Positions 45,139-58,450 of a stretch of 64,000 nucleotides of DNA are shown piece after piece. A model generated the notes under the pieces. It was not told where the DNA came from, ran no database searches, and worked only from the letters and a program-made list of their open reading frames with translations. The first letter of the stretch is position 1, and each line of letters begins with the position of its first letter. The stretch lies in contig JAPWDM010000033.1 of NCBI GenBank assembly GCA_035578155.1, forward strand, positions 455,001 through 519,000. Reading direction: 5' to 3'. Position numbers and translations under genes: made by a program. The stretch comes from Brachynemurus nebulosus. Its lineage: Eukaryota; Arthropoda; Insecta; Neuroptera; Myrmeleontidae.

Positions 45139-47078
45139 GTATCCGCGCGATAACTCTCGAAGGAAACGTTTAATGCTTATGAAATTTTGTGTGCGAATTC
45201 GATTTCTCAAATCGTTGGATGAGTTCGTTAGCCAGTCGTTCGTTAGTCGGATGCCCAGAAGTAGGTTTTTCGAGCGTTTTTTGTCAACGAAATGGTTTTT
45301 TTGCCATAATTAAGCAATTTTTCAAATTTTTTTTAGACGAATCGAAAGTAAAAGGCAATATGTGTAAAAAATGTTTTTGCACCATTGCTCTAAGTTAATT
45401 ACTTTTTGAGAAAAATTAGAAAATATGTTGGAAGAAATCATTTTCCATTACACTTGCACTCACAGTCAAATAACTTCTGTCTTATGTTTTGCGATGCTAC
45501 ATTAGAAAAAAAAGGCTTTATAAGTGGCGTGTCATGATTTCTTGAATCCAATTTAATGATTCAGCTATATTTTATTTCTCTCAGTTAAATAGGTTTTTAA
45601 TATAGCTGTTCCATTTTTTTTTTATTTTTTTTTTTCTTTTTTGAAAAAAATTATCAAGAAAATTTTTTTTATGTGATATGGTCAGAATTGATTATGTTTA
45701 CACCTTACTAAAACTAATAAGAGTTTGCTACAATCGCATAAAAATTACGTTAACTCATATTGAAACAATAATATTTTGACGTAATTTTCTATCCAATTGA
45801 CAATACTGTTATGATTGTAATGTATAAACAGAGCATTCTAGTAATAAATGATTTTGCACATTCAATTTTTTTTTTGTCAACAAAAAAATTTTTTTTGGCT
45901 AATTCCCAAATTATGGGCCAACCTATAAATAAAGTTGCCAAATTTTTTATTTATTTATTTATTTTTTATTTATTTATTTCTTCTTTTTTGATTGATTTAG
46001 TATTAAAACAAATAAAAATGACGATAAAAGTTTATGCACAGATTTGATTTTCATTAAAAAATATTAAAAACTTAATTTTTTATTTATAGGAAATTTAGGT
46101 TATGTTAATATGATTTTACTATTCCTCTTATAAATTATATTATTTAGTAATAGATAAATATGATAATTAAATTAAATTGTCTGTTTTTCTTTCTAGTATT
46201 TCCCTTTTCTCTTTCCTTTCCTTTTCCCTCAATTTTTATCTATTTTTTTTACTTGTTTTACTTGCAAATCAATCAAGAAAAATAGAAAAAAACTACAAAA
46301 TTTCGTTGCCACGTAATTTGGGAAATTGCAAAATTCTTTTAATTTTGACACATTTCATTATGAAATTTCGTTTAAGAAATATTAAAAAATTTTAAGGTGA
46401 ATCATTTAAAAAGAGTTAAAAATAAATTAAAAGGAAACATTTATCTATTTTAACACATCTGTAAAGAAAATTTTACAGTTTACTTACAGTTTTTTTGAAA
46501 AAATGTAATAAAATTTTTACATACAACAAAGATTGTATTTGAAAAGTAGGGGATCCACCAATTTTTTTAATTCTTTAATTAATTATTAAATTTGGTTTTA
46601 GAAGAAAATCTTCATCTAATTCGCTGCAAGCCGAAGTATAGCCACGTATATATGATTATTTGACAATTTATCAGGATATTCTACTATTAAAATGAATTGA
46701 AAATATGTTGAAAAACTGAATTTAATGAAAGCCATACATACACATTTTTAAAATATCCTTTTGAATTTTATAACTCAATCATAAATAAAATCTGTGTAAA
46801 AAATCTAATTGACGTGTTTTTTCTCAATTTTCTAATATTAAGTCTAAGGCTAGTTAACTCGGGAGTGATTGTGTCGACATTTTAATGTAAAATATGGTAA
46901 TTTTAATATTCTTTAAAAGAACATTTCGATTTTAACAATAAAAAATTTTTAAAAAGTATTTGTTTTGCCAGGATTACCAAAATGGGACTAAAATGTTTTT
47001 AGGTTTTGATATATACAAAAAATATTTATGTGTTAAGTACTTGGTACACTTATATGTTTTAAGGGTGGTTTTGTTTTG

Positions 47079-47109
<31 letters not shown>

Positions 47110-47643
47110 TAAAATAACTTTTCATAGGTATATCTGTGACTAGAGTTTCTCCAGTTTTTTAAGAAAATAAAATATTTTTAAAATTTTGTGCAAAAAAATA
47201 AAACACAGTTAACGAAAAAAAAGTACGCGTTCCCATATTTTTAAGATTTTGTAGTACAAGAAAATCCTTATAAATTTATCATATCTGTCATTGCATTTAC
47301 TAGCTTACTCCCATTTGACCACTTTTAAATAGTCAGTGTCAGATCTTACGCAATTTAATAAACAGTATCGTTTTGATTTTTAAACTCATTTAAGACATTT
47401 ATTGTTAGTGATATTTGAATTAGTTTGCTAAGTAATAAATTGAATTCTGTAGAGTAATGTTTTTGTACATAAAAAAATTCTAGTTGGCGTCTGTATTAGA
47501 CAAAAGCCTGAAAAACGGACGTAGAATCTCACTGTTATTAATTATTATGTCTTGTAGTCTTTTGAAAAATTATTTTTTGAACTAAAATAAGTTAATCGGA
47601 GGAAATTCGCTATGTTATGCAGATGCTGCGACAGGGGTATTTT
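44934..47643 (-). mobile_element. Family Z copy, complete on the minus strand
   Basis: On the minus strand it starts aaatacccctgtcgcagcat (47643), has atagcgaatttcc, and ends with the hairpin gaatttccagttttggaaattc-gctaa at 44934. A (TA)n tract lies at 45050-45134. At 2.71 kb it is the longest copy. A T-run at 47083-47107 and no coding frame of note. Confidence 0.85.
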
Positions 47644-48002
47644 CTGTTTTATAATTTTTGTATACGACTGTATTTCCTACTTTATTTGTTTACGTGTCAC
47701 ATGTTTCTAACTAACCTAAACTTGTTTTCCTTGTTTTTGACTCCACCCACTACTTCTATTCCCACTAATTTCCCATCATGCATTGCTACAATTAATAAAT
47801 TAAGATTTAGAATAAATAGGCATGTATCTGAATGTAATCTTTACACGTTTGAGAATGGTCATATTGATCGAAACATGTCATAAGAGTTTTAATATTCAAT
47901 AAAAGTGGTATTTTGCAAAGTAAAGTGTTTTTATTTACTAATTAAGTATGTACAACGGCTAGACAAGCCTGTGAATTTATAGCCTTGCCCAGTCTAAAAC
48001 GA
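47644..48002 (+). other. Non-coding DNA, possible Penelope-type 3' remnant
   Basis: 47855-47885 (ttgagaatggtcatattgatcgaaac) and the following attcaataaaagtggtattt resemble 3' sequences of Penelope-like elements. No reliable gene. Confidence 0.3.
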
Positions 48003-48390
48003 AGAAAATAATTGTTATCACTGAGCAGGGTACAGTTGAGCCGTCTAACAGGTTTGCTTACCGGGCATAATGCTCTCAATAAGCACCGCGACTTATCATG
48101 CGACTAGTAGAGACCCCTCTTTACCACTGGTGTGGGTTGGAGGACGAACTTCCGCCCCATGTTCTATGTTCATGTAATACATTGTCCTCTCTGAGATACA
48201 GGTGTCTAGGATCTCCTTCAGTGAGTTTTGAGGAGATCAGGAGAGCAGATTTTAGAGCACTCCTGACATTCTACGAGGGACTGAGTGTAAATTAGCCCCT
48301 CGAAGATCAGGTGGGGCACAATGGACCCGTTTGATGGCCTACGTGCAACAAAACCTTGAATCCGACCCACACATTATTATTATTATTGAT
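48003..48390 (+). pseudogene. LINE 3' end: C-terminal ORF2 fragment with (ATT)n tail
   Basis: LSRLTGLLTGHNALNKH, a frame change, then YHWCGLEDELPPHVLCSC and FEEIRRADFRALLTF match the Cys/His-rich C-terminal region of Jockey/LOA-type LINE ORF2. The fragment ends in (att)n near 48385. 5'-truncated and frameshifted. Confidence 0.75.
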
Positions 48391-48395
48391 CAACA

Positions 48396-48870
48396 ACAAA
48401 TGGATAGGGCATTAAATAAAATTAGAAAAGAAAAGTTCTTTCGCAAGCCTGCTGAAAAGTATGGAGTGTCAAAGTCTATTTTAAATTGACATATAAACGA
48501 CAAAAACACTGGAAAAGTTGGTCGCCCTTGTATTTTAGAGCAAGAAAGTAAGAAAGTCGTGGCAGAATGTATAGTTTTAGCTGGAGATTGGGGGTTCTCT
48601 TTGACTCTTTTTGACATTCGACTTATTGTAAAATCATTTTTGGACAGACAAGGTGTCAACGCAAGAACATTTAAAAATAATATGCCAGACAGAGATTGGG
48701 AACTGTCTTTTGTTGCAAGGTATAAAGAGACTTTGACCAAATGATTATACCAAAATGTGAAAAGGTCCAGACCAAATGTTAATGTTGAAACTGTAAATCT
48801 TTACTTCGACGAGTTCGCAACTACACTAGAAAATGTGGAGTCCCATCTCATAGTCATAAACGTCTCTTCA
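48396..48870 (+). pseudogene. pogo/jerky-type transposase, N-terminal part
   Basis: MDRALNKIRKEKF..KPAEKYGVSKSIL is a psq-type helix-turn-helix. GRPCILEQE, DWGFSLTLFDIRLIVKSFLD and FKNNMPDRDWELSF are CENP-B-like DNA-binding motifs, then NVKRSRPNVN. Stops occur at about 48487 and 48742. The catalytic domain is absent. Confidence 0.82.
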
Positions 48871-48977
48871 GATACAATTCAAATTTTTGTCCCAAGTTAG
48901 TCAACCTTTAAGAGTAACTTAGCACACCATATTTTTAATTTTTTTCGGATAATGTAAGTCACACCAACAAAAATTAA

Positions 48978-49278
48978 AAATACCCCTGTCGCAGCATCTA
49001 CATAACATGGCGAATTTTCAAAGATCTGTACCCATTTAAAATAGTTAAGCTTTCTAAGAATAAAAGAATTTTTAAAATCGGCTGGGTAATTTATTATTGG
49101 ACGCGGACTTTGTGCAGCATAGTTGTATCCATCTAAAGTAATTTAGTTCTCTAGTAGTGAGAAAATTTTCAGAATCACTTCAGTAGCTTATTTCTGGTGT
49201 TTCCGGATCTGCAAGATCCCGGTGGACCTCATTAAAAGATCAGCGCGACCGTCTATTCTGGGCAGACTTATGTAATAT

Positions 49279-49366
<88 letters not shown>

Positions 49367-51279
49367 TAATATTTTACCTTTCTAACAATAAACTCGTTGC
49401 GTAGCATTCTACGCCGCATTTGCATCCGCAGGACAGTTGTGGATCTCAGATAACACAACCTGTACCTATCTAAAATAGTTTATCTCTGTAATAGTGAAAA
49501 TATTTTCAAAATCGGTCGGTTAGTTTATTTTTGACACTTTTGGGTCCCATGGACCCTAGCAGACCTTACATAACGTAATCTATATCCATCTAAAATAGTT
49601 TAGCTCTCTAAAAGTGAAATTTTCAAATTCAGTCGGTTAGTTTATTTCGCGCTTTTAAGATCCCAGGACCCTGGCCGACCTCATACAACATCTAAAATTG
49701 TTTATCTCTGTAACAGTGAAAAATTTTTCAAAATCGTCACTTATTTCATTTTTGACACTTTTGGGTCTCATGAACTCTGGCGGATCTTACATAACGTATC
49801 TGAAGACGTAAATATCTGAATATCATAAACGTATATCAATCTAAAATAGCTTATCTCTTCAACAGTGAAAAAAATTTAAAAATCGGTCGGTTATTTTATT
49901 TTTGACACTTTTAAATCCCACGGACTCTTGCGGACCTTACATAACGTAAATTATATCTATCTAAAATAGTTTAGCTCTCTAACAGTGAAAACATTTTCAA
50001 AATCGGTTAGTTAGTTTATTTTTGACACTTTTGGGTCCCATGGACCCTGACGGACCTTACCTAACGTAATCTATATCTATCTAAAATAACTTAGCTCCCT
50101 AACAGTGAAAAAATTTTCAAAATCGGTCGGTTAGCTTATTTTTGACACACTAAAGTCCTATGGACCCTGGCGGACCTTACATAACGTAATCTATATCTAT
50201 CTAAAATAGTTTAGCTCTCTAATAGTGAAAAAATTTTCAAAACTGGTTGATTAGTTTATTTTTTTACAATTATGGGATCAGTAAACCCTGGCGGAACTAA
50301 TACAACATAATCGTTATTCATCTAAAATAGTTTTAGTAAAAAGTTCTAGGGTCCTAGGGAAGTAGGGATCTCATATGACTTATGGCAATACGGTAGTTTC
50401 CTTGGGACATCATTTAATAACTTAATTAATTCAAATACTTTAACTTACTAACGGTGAAAAAATTTTCAAAATCGATTGGGTAGTTAATTTTTGGCGTTCC
50501 CCAATACCTTGACGGATCTCACATAAGATACCTTTATCTCGCATAAGATAAAATCCATTTAAAATTATTTAACTTTCTAACATTAATGATTATTTATTAG
50601 TGAAAAATTTTCAAAATCGATCCATTTAAAATTTTTTTCCAGGCGTACAAACATATGGTTATTTTTTTATAATATTTAATAATATTATATCATAACATAA
50701 CTCTGAATATCTTGTTCATTTAAAATTCAATAAAAAATCTGTTACGAATAGAAAAAATTGTTTCGTATAAAAGTTGAGCATTTTGTTCCGTAGAATCCGA
50801 ATCTGCAGTAAAAAACGGGGGTTCCTATTTTAGATTTTAAAATTGCCCCCGCCCTCCCCTCACAGGGGGCCAACGGAACTTATTTTAGGACAGAAAGCTG
50901 CCCTCTTCAGAAATACTATTTTTTTTGTCAGGCAAAATTTCCCTACAGGCTTATTTTTCAAGATATACAAAATTCCAGGTTAAATGGATCAGCCTGTATG
51001 TATTCTATATATTTTTAAATTGTCCTCAAAACGTTAAGCAAAACTTTATATTTTTAACCAAAAAAAGTCTTATGAAAAAATTTTTAAAACGTTACAGAAC
51101 GTTTATTGTCCGCAAAAAAAATACGTTTAAAACTTCCAGCCGCCATATTATTGTGTAAGGTCAATTTTGCCACTCATATTTGAAAAGTAGGGTTCATAAC
51201 CTTTAATTTGAGCTATTGTACACCTATTTTAAGCAACACAAATTTTGGACAGCAGGGGGTCTCCCGTTCAGAAAGAATG

Positions 51280-51350
<71 letters not shown>

Positions 51351-51462
51351 AATATCATTTTCGTATTCTGAACAAATACATATTTCTGTTATAGTCTCGG
51401 CCTCAGGTTGCGCCATGAGAACGGCCGTAATAGCTGAATTTCCAGTTTTGGAAATTCGCTAA
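48978..51462 (+). mobile_element. Family Z copy with a 120-bp tandem array
   Basis: 5' aaatacccctgtcgcagcat at 48978 and 3' hairpin gaatttccagttttggaaattc-gctaa at 51462. The centre is a tandem array of ~120-bp units interrupted by (TA)n at 49280-49361; a second (TA)n tract lies at 51281-51347, near the 3' end. The internal sequence differs from the copies at 36616 and 44934, while both ends are shared. Confidence 0.82.
49440..50560 (+). repeat. Tandem array, ~120-bp unit
   Basis: About nine units with tctatctaaaatagtttagc, cagtgaaaaaattttcaaaa and tcggttagtttatttttgac; spacing is exactly 120 bp at 49921, 50041 and 50161. Diverged units also occur at 34650-35060 and, reversed, at 60740-61010. 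Confidence 0.88.
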
Positions 51463-51832
51463 TAAAAACATATTTTCGAAGTACTAAGACCTAAGTTTTG
51501 AAATAAAGAGAATATATATTTTCCCAACAACGAGTAGATAGACTTTCGTAACAAAATTGAAAACTATTCTAAGTTAGCCTCTTTGACGGTAGTTATTCTA
51601 CGTACAAAAGGTTATTATAATTAAGTTCTTGAGAATTCGTTATGGACCCGGCCAAAAATGAACTGAGAGCAGAAACGCATTTTAAAATGGATTAGTCTAA
51701 AGTTATTTTGGAGGTAAGGTCGATATGTGTGAATTACATGTGTCTTATGAACCATAGGCCAGTGAGTTGATTTATTTTACCCAATCCAATTGCGCAAACG
51801 AAGGAGGGTCTCTTACTTCAAAATCGTTTGGC
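51463..51832. other. Non-coding DNA
   Basis: No gene or recognisable repeat seen. Confidence 0.5.
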
Positions 51833-53018
51833 GGGCGCAGGGCAACTGCACTCGGCCAGGTAAAATAATGTTAATTACTATGGACAACTGCACTCGCCTT
51901 CAGTACATATCTCCATCATATCTCCTAGTGAGAATGGACTAATAACTGCACTCGATTTACATATGCAAAAAGAGAGAAAAATTACTCCCACTCTCATTAT
52001 TAAACTGTTACGAATAATATAACCATCAGTGCTATCGCTCTGAATCGTGGATATTACCATAAGATATTTTTTTAAAATTTACCACAAATATTTCAAACTT
52101 TTATTTTAAAATGTCCTAGTTGTTGCCATCGAAATTATGATTACGTATTAATCTTAAAATTTTTTATTCCTTTTGATCTACATACAAGAGAAATGCGCAC
52201 CAATTTCAATAATTTCAATAGGATTGATTCTTACTTAGACTACTTGGTAGAAACATATGTAGACGAAGAAGCAGATTTTCCACCACATATTTGGGCTTCT
52301 ATGACTGCTGCTGGTCACAGATCCACAAATGCGTGTGAATCGTTCCAGTCATTTTAATCAAAAATTATACAATATAGGCATCCGTCCTTATATGTATTTA
52401 TAGACGCTTTAAAAAGCATCCAAACAGAAACATATATTAAAATTCAAAGTTCGGAAAAAAAAAAGTACAATTGAAAAAAATTCATTTTCGACAAAAAACA
52501 ATAGATAGATACATGCAAGGGGATACTTCAAGAACTGACTAACAATAAGTAAAAATTATGTCGAAATGTTTTAACATGTAAATAGCGTGCTGACAAACAT
52601 ATTTTCTTACTTCTTAGACGAAATGATAATAATCATGATTATTCTCATGATTAAAAAACAAAAAATTTAAAATTTAAAAAAAATTAAATAAATAAATAAA
52701 AAAACATATATTGCAATTCCATTTACAGATACCTGCAACTGATGATCGCCAATAAGCGTGAAATATGTTTTTTTATTTAACTTATTATTCATCAAAAAAT
52801 TATATTAAAGTCATATTATTAAATCGAATTACATGCGTTGTATTTTTGTTTGTATATCACTGGTACATATATAATTAATGTATTTAAGAGAGGGTACAGA
52901 TTTCCCCTATTCTGATTTTCTAAAACGAGTACAGTATTGACTATTGTCCATCAGATTTAAATCATAAAAATTTATTGCAGGATTATTTTTGAGTCCCGAG
53001 TGCAGTTGTCCTGCGCCC
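51833..53018 (+). mobile_element. MULE-type deletion derivative
   Basis: gggcgcagggcaactgcact (51833) and its near complement ending 53018 form ~23-bp inverted ends with a couple of mismatches. Extra copies of aactgcactcg lie inside the left end (51885, 51946). A transposase fragment lies between. No clear target duplication. Confidence 0.7.
52193..52542 (+). pseudogene. MULE-like transposase, C-terminal part
   Basis: PHIWASMTAAGHRSTNACESF is followed by an in-frame TAA, then HPSLYVFIDALKSIQTETYI and a Lys-rich end. This is the conserved closing block of MULE transposases common in arthropods (HRTNN..E..H, HP.I..F). The catalytic DDE core is missing. Confidence 0.72.
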
Positions 53019-53725
53019 CATTACCTATATATAGAATACTGCGGCAGGGATATTTTATTATGTAATTTACTAATTATTTTTTAATTACATACTTTTAGCT
53101 TTCTCAGGTAATTTAAAAACTTCTCAAGGAAATTTTGAAAAAATAATTCACAATTAAGCAATTTTGATTTGCTATAATAATTTATTTATAGATGTTTTTG
53201 GAATATTAATCAACTTTAACTGATCAGCCCCCTTCACCTTAAGTGTGATATTTTTCCAATTAACTGGAATAATGTGGAATAAATTGTAGTGCTTTACGTA
53301 TGGCTAGACATGGGCTAGACCTTTGTTTTTATTAACAGTAGTAGGAAAATTTTCATTTTCACGTGAATTTCAAATGACGTCAACACTCTTATATCAAACT
53401 TTTTTTGAATAAACAAAAATGCTAAAACTGATATAATTTATTGCATTCATGTGAACAATATACATATTACGAAAAGAAATAATTTTAAACATAAGTTCAA
53501 GTACCAAGTATAAAAAAAAATCATTTACATTATTCTCCAAAAATTTAAGAAGAATAGATAATAAAATGTTTATTGCTATGCATCTGATTTAAATAACTGA
53601 CCTAATTTATATTTACACCTCCATAAATTCAATTATAATAAAACCTTATATTTAATAAATTGAGTGTAACTAAGTAATTTATTCCACATGAATCTTCAGT
53701 CAGTAATAGAGATACTCACGGGAGT
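53019..53725. other. Non-coding DNA with a small reversed Z-end remnant
   Basis: ctgcggcagggatattttat at 53038-53058 resembles the reverse complement of the family Z start. Nothing else was recognised. Confidence 0.4.
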
Positions 53726-54060
53726 GATTTTCTTAACCCGTTCCCGCCACTCACGATTATACCCATCGCTCCCGTTCACTCCCGTCGAAAAATTGTCACT
53801 TCTGCCCGTTTTCTTCAAATTAGTCCCGTTCCCGGTAGAACCCGTTTTATACCCACTGCTCCCGTTCAATCCCATTTCCATAGAAAATTGTCACTTCTGC
53901 CTGTTTCCTTCAAATTAGTCCCATTCCCGGTGAACCTGTTTTATACCCATCGCTCCCGTTCACTCCCATTTCCATAGAAAAATTGTCACTTCTGCACGTT
54001 TCCTTCAAATTATTCCCGAACCCGTTATCTTTATTTCCGGTCCCGCTTTATCAAAAAAAT
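53726..54060 (+). repeat. ~95-bp tandem repeat, three units
   Basis: aattgtcacttctgc recurs at 53792, 53887 and 53982 with cccatcgctcccgttcactc between. The array is C-rich against an AT-rich background. Related tcccg phrases extend to about 54185. Confidence 0.85.
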
Positions 54061-54229
54061 TTTTAATTTTAAATAACGAAAATAAAAATGTAACATTCCC
54101 AGCATATTTATCCACTCCCGCCCGTTTCAATTCCCGTCAAAAAATTTCCACATCTGCGCGTTCCTGTTCCCGCCGGTAAAACTCGAGAGGACCTTTAAAA
54201 CTCTCGGTCCGATTTCTATCTCTAGTCGG

Positions 54230-55285
54230 TAATAAATGATTCTGTATTAATTGAGAGTTAATATCTCTGTACCAAATTCCATCGAAATCGTTTCAGTGAT
54301 TTTGTCGTGATTGAATGATTGGTTTTGTATCCCATAGAAACCTCCTATCGAAACAAAATCATCCTAGGTGCGTATTCAAGGTAAATAGCGTTTGTATACA
54401 AAGTTTCATCACATTTAGTTCAATCATTTTAGTGTAATGGAATAACTAATTTAGTGTCCCACGGGAACTTTCAATCGGGATAACGTTATTCTCTGTGTTA
54501 ACTCAGCATAAATAGTGTCTGTGTACAAAATTTTATCAAATTCGGTTTTAGCAATACGTGACTGAGTAATTGGGATTGTATCCCCCAGGGATAAAACTAT
54601 CCTATGTGTTATTAAAATAATTCCAATATGTATTCATAGTAAATAGTTTCTATATACCAATTTCACCGAATTCAGTTCAGTCATTTTGCTGTGGTTAAGT
54701 AACTGGTTTTGTATCCCACAGGAATCCTGATCGGGATAAGATTATTCTATGTGTTAATTCAGGAAAAATATTGCCTGTACATCAAATTTCATCGGATTCG
54801 GTTCAGTTATTTGAGCGGGATTGATTAACTGAATTTGTATCCCTCAGGAACATGAAAACGGGATAAAATTATCCTATGTGTTATTAAAATTACTCCTGTA
54901 TGTATTCATAGTAAATTGTTTCTATATACCAATTTCATCGAATTCAGTTCAGTCATTTTGCTGTGGTTAAGTAACTGGTTTTGTATCCCACAGGAGCCTT
55001 GAATCGGGATAAGATTATTCTATGTGTTAATTCAGGATAAATATTGCCTGTAAATCAAATTCCGTCGGATTCCGTTCAGTTATTTGAGCGGGATTGATTA
55101 ATTGGTTTTGTATCCCCCAGGAACATGAAATCGGGATAAAATTTAGCCTATGTGTTAAGTCAGTGTATAAGAAGTTTGTACGTAAAATTTTATCAAAATT
55201 CGTTCAGCCGTTTTGGCGTGATTGAGCAACAAACATCCAAACATCCAAACTTTCACATTTATAATATTATTAAGATGACTGACAA
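54230..55285 (+). repeat. Tandem array with RTE-like 3' tail
   Basis: Seven or eight diverged units of ~125-140 bp, alternating ggttttgtatccca, gggataagattattctatgt and ccaatttcatcgaattcag. The array ends ttcagccgttttggcgtgat and aacatccaaacatcc, a tail typical of RTE-type LINEs and SINEs. Confidence 0.65.
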
Positions 55286-55842
55286 TGAATTAAAAGATAT
55301 AAGAAAATTTTAAGTGAATCATAAAGAATTAAATTTTTTTGTGTTCTATTGTAGAATTTTTTCTCTACAAAATCGCAATGCAAATAATTTATTTATTTAT
55401 ATGTATACATAATATATGCAAATAAATATAGTAAATACTTGTGCATAATACTGTTATTTGCAACCTTTTATCTTAAAATTCGAGTTTATAATCTCTAGGT
55501 ATTCAAGCGATTCAAGCTATGTTTATAAATCGTTAAAATATCAGTCTTGATTCATTATTTTAAAGCATTTCTTCAATACTTTTATACTGATAAGTTTTAA
55601 TAATTATAAATTATAACTTGACACGATAAAAGCTAAAATTATAAATATATAAAAAAGTAAATATGTTCACTAGTTTAAATATACTTAACCTGAAAAAAAA
55701 AAAAACTTTTAAGCGCTGTAAAACAAACACATAATTGTTAAATATTGAATTGTTAAGATATGTATACATATTTATTGAACCAGGATCGGCCTTAAGGTAG
55801 TAGTCTGGTAACTAGCGCTGTTTTTCATACCTATTTTTAGGG

Positions 55843-55873
<31 letters not shown>

Positions 55874-56561
55874 GAGAAAAAACAAATGAAAAGTTTTGAA
55901 TTTTTAATGTTTTTATTTACATCTTAAGGTACCAAAACTATTTTTTTTTAAATAAATTAAATTTTGTTTTATTATTATTATTATCACTTAAAGTTGGCGC
56001 CTCAAAAAAAAAGCACCTGGATGGCCCGCGTGATTTTGACTCTTGGGGACATCTGTAATCAAAAATTCTTAATTAGTCTTAATCTATAGATATGTCATTC
56101 TGGTCAGAACTAGAACTACTATCGTATTGAGACTAAAAAAAGCTTGAAAACTTAGGTACGGAGTAAGAAGGGTGTTCTGCATATTTAACTATAGTAGATT
56201 ATATATCTGTGTATTTAATACTATTCGGAGCTATTCTACAATATTTTGAATTGCTTATAGTATTTAAAATTAATATTTGCTTAGTTTTATCAAAAAATTA
56301 TGCGACAATTTTATTTAAATTGACTTATTTGTAAGTATGTATAAAATAATTATCAATAAATTAAATAATATAATAGTATTTTGTTAAAAAGTCACTGGTT
56401 AACTATAGAGATATAAATCTGCTAATTTATTTTAGAAAGAGAAGAGTAATAATAAAAAGAGACAAATCAAAGAGGAGGCCATGATATTTTTTTAGTCTCA
56501 ACACGACTGTACGAAATTTTATCGAAAGATAACAAAATGGCGGACTTCGAAAAAAATTTCA

Positions 56562-56568
<7 letters not shown>
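55286..56568. other. Non-coding AT-rich DNA
   Basis: Contains a poly(T) run at about 55848-55873 and short attatt repeats. No gene. Confidence 0.5.
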
Positions 56569-56637
<69 letters not shown>

Positions 56638-57259
56638 GGTGTGCCAAAAAAAAAAAAAAATTGCTCTCCGCTCAAAATATCGTAGGATACGTCTAAACGA
56701 ACATCCTCACCAAAGCGCAGCTCGAAATTCCAATTTTTAGAGGTGCATCATCGAGCCTAAAGTTTTCCCATTTAAATAACACAGGAAAAACGATTTTTTA
56801 TATTATTTACTCCTGCAAACTATGAAGAAATATTTTTTCCATAAAATGAATCAAAGCACCTTATTAAGCATTAAATTTTGAACAAAAAATTTCATTGAGT
56901 CAAATTTCGTATCCGTAACGGTAACCGAAACTACCGGATACCCGAATTAATTAAATATCCGAAAACGTATCCGAAAATAAAAGTTTCGGATTTGTTTCGG
57001 ATAATAAAAAACAATTACCGTTGGAAAACTGAGTCTAAATCGAAGCAAGTTTTTGTATTTCTTTTAACAGAATTCCGTTCGTTCGTGTTTAACATTCACT
57101 TTTTGAAGTAAAATTTTCCGCTTTTTCCTAAAAAAATTTCACTATAAGCAATTAATTATCCGCAACTGTAACCGTATCCGAAACATTATCCGATATTATT
57201 ACACATATTCAAAACCGAAAAAATGTTTTTAAATATCCGTATCCGTATCCGAAATTTAC

Positions 57260-57320
<61 letters not shown>
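56569..57320. repeat. (TA)n tracts flanking a tatccg-rich segment
   Basis: (TA)n at 56569-56634 and 57263-57319. Between them, 56900-57250 repeats gtatccg/cggata motifs. The 57320 end of the tract supplies the target of the hAT element at 57321. Confidence 0.6.
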
Positions 57321-57322
<2 letters not shown>

Positions 57323-58139
57323 GGGCTGGGAACTATTTAAAAAGATTTCATTTTAAATATGTATTTAAAATATAAAATGGCCTTTTGCATTTTCTATTTT
57401 AAATAAGTTCGATCAAACCATTTCCCATTTTGTATTTAAAATGGAAATTTGAATCTATTTTACATTTAAAATGAAAATGCATGTATACTCAAATTTATGT
57501 GTATACAATATTAATTATAGAACTTAAATTGAACGACTTGAAGTCTAACAAATTGTAAGTTAAATGTAAGTTGATTTAATTGACTCAAATTTTTTATAAC
57601 TCGAGTTGCAATGTCACTTGAGTTAAATTTGTTACTAGAGTTGCAGTTCTCTTAAATCAAACTTTTCTGACTCAAGTTGTGTACTACTATCTTTAAGACA
57701 CGTCAAAAAGAAATGTTTTTTTGTATTTCAAGTAGATGATTTCATAATTTTATTTAGAAGAGTCGTAGCGTAGTCAAGGTTTGAATATGTCAAGGCCGAA
57801 TTAAATTTTACAATATTTTAAGTAACAATACCTATTTGAAGAGTTAAGTTTCGTTTTCATATCATGCAAACTTTACAAAATTTCCTCAAGACTGACTTTA
57901 TTTAATTTAGTACGTTTGATATTTTCTTAACTTTTTTTTTTAAATTAATATATAAATAATGATAAAAAATTTATAGAATAAATTTAAAGTAAAGCACCCA
58001 GTGAACATAGAATGTAAATGTGATGTAACAAGGAAATAACAAGTTACGCAACTTTTTTGACTTATGGGTGACATAACAATTATATAAAATTAGAGTTTTA
58101 CGTTATATCCCTAATTGGTACCTGTACGTTACGTAACAG

Positions 58140-58450
58140 TTACGTGCCATTGTGACTGTAATAAAATGTCACATTTGTGACTGCTATGTTACGTTTAGAT
58201 GATGTATCAAGGTTGCTTCGATAAAACGTCACAGTGTGACTTTTATGTTATGTCTTCGCAACCTAACAATGTTACTTTAATAAAACCTCACAGAACTGAC
58301 TCTTATGTTATGTTTTTGTGACGTATCAACGTTACTTTATTGAAATGTCACAATCATAACTCTTTTGTTATGTCCCGATGACCTAACAATGTTACTTTGA
58401 ACAAAACGTCACAACAGTACTCTTATGTTATGTTTTTGTGACGTATTAAC
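58140..58450 (+). repeat. ~60-bp tandem repeat
   Basis: About five units: cttatgttatgt, cctaacaatgttacttt, aaacgtcaca. Reversed versions (aacaatgttacgtcacattg) recur near 59010-59040, giving the element a partly palindromic layout. Confidence 0.8.

Noticed and set aside
36616..47643. The inverted pair 36616-38614 / 44934-47643 as long termini of one ~11-kb transposon
   Set aside because: Each copy has its own complete 5' and 3' ends, a third copy at 48978-51462 has the same ends, and one of the pair lies inside the 6.1-kb element. They are independent copies of one family.
49440..50560. CRISPR-like array
   Set aside because: Whole ~120-bp units repeat without unique spacers, in a eukaryotic transposon context. 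The same holds for the arrays at 54230 and 58140.
53696..53918. Pro/Ser-rich frames on both strands
   Set aside because: They are produced by the 95-bp tandem repeat.
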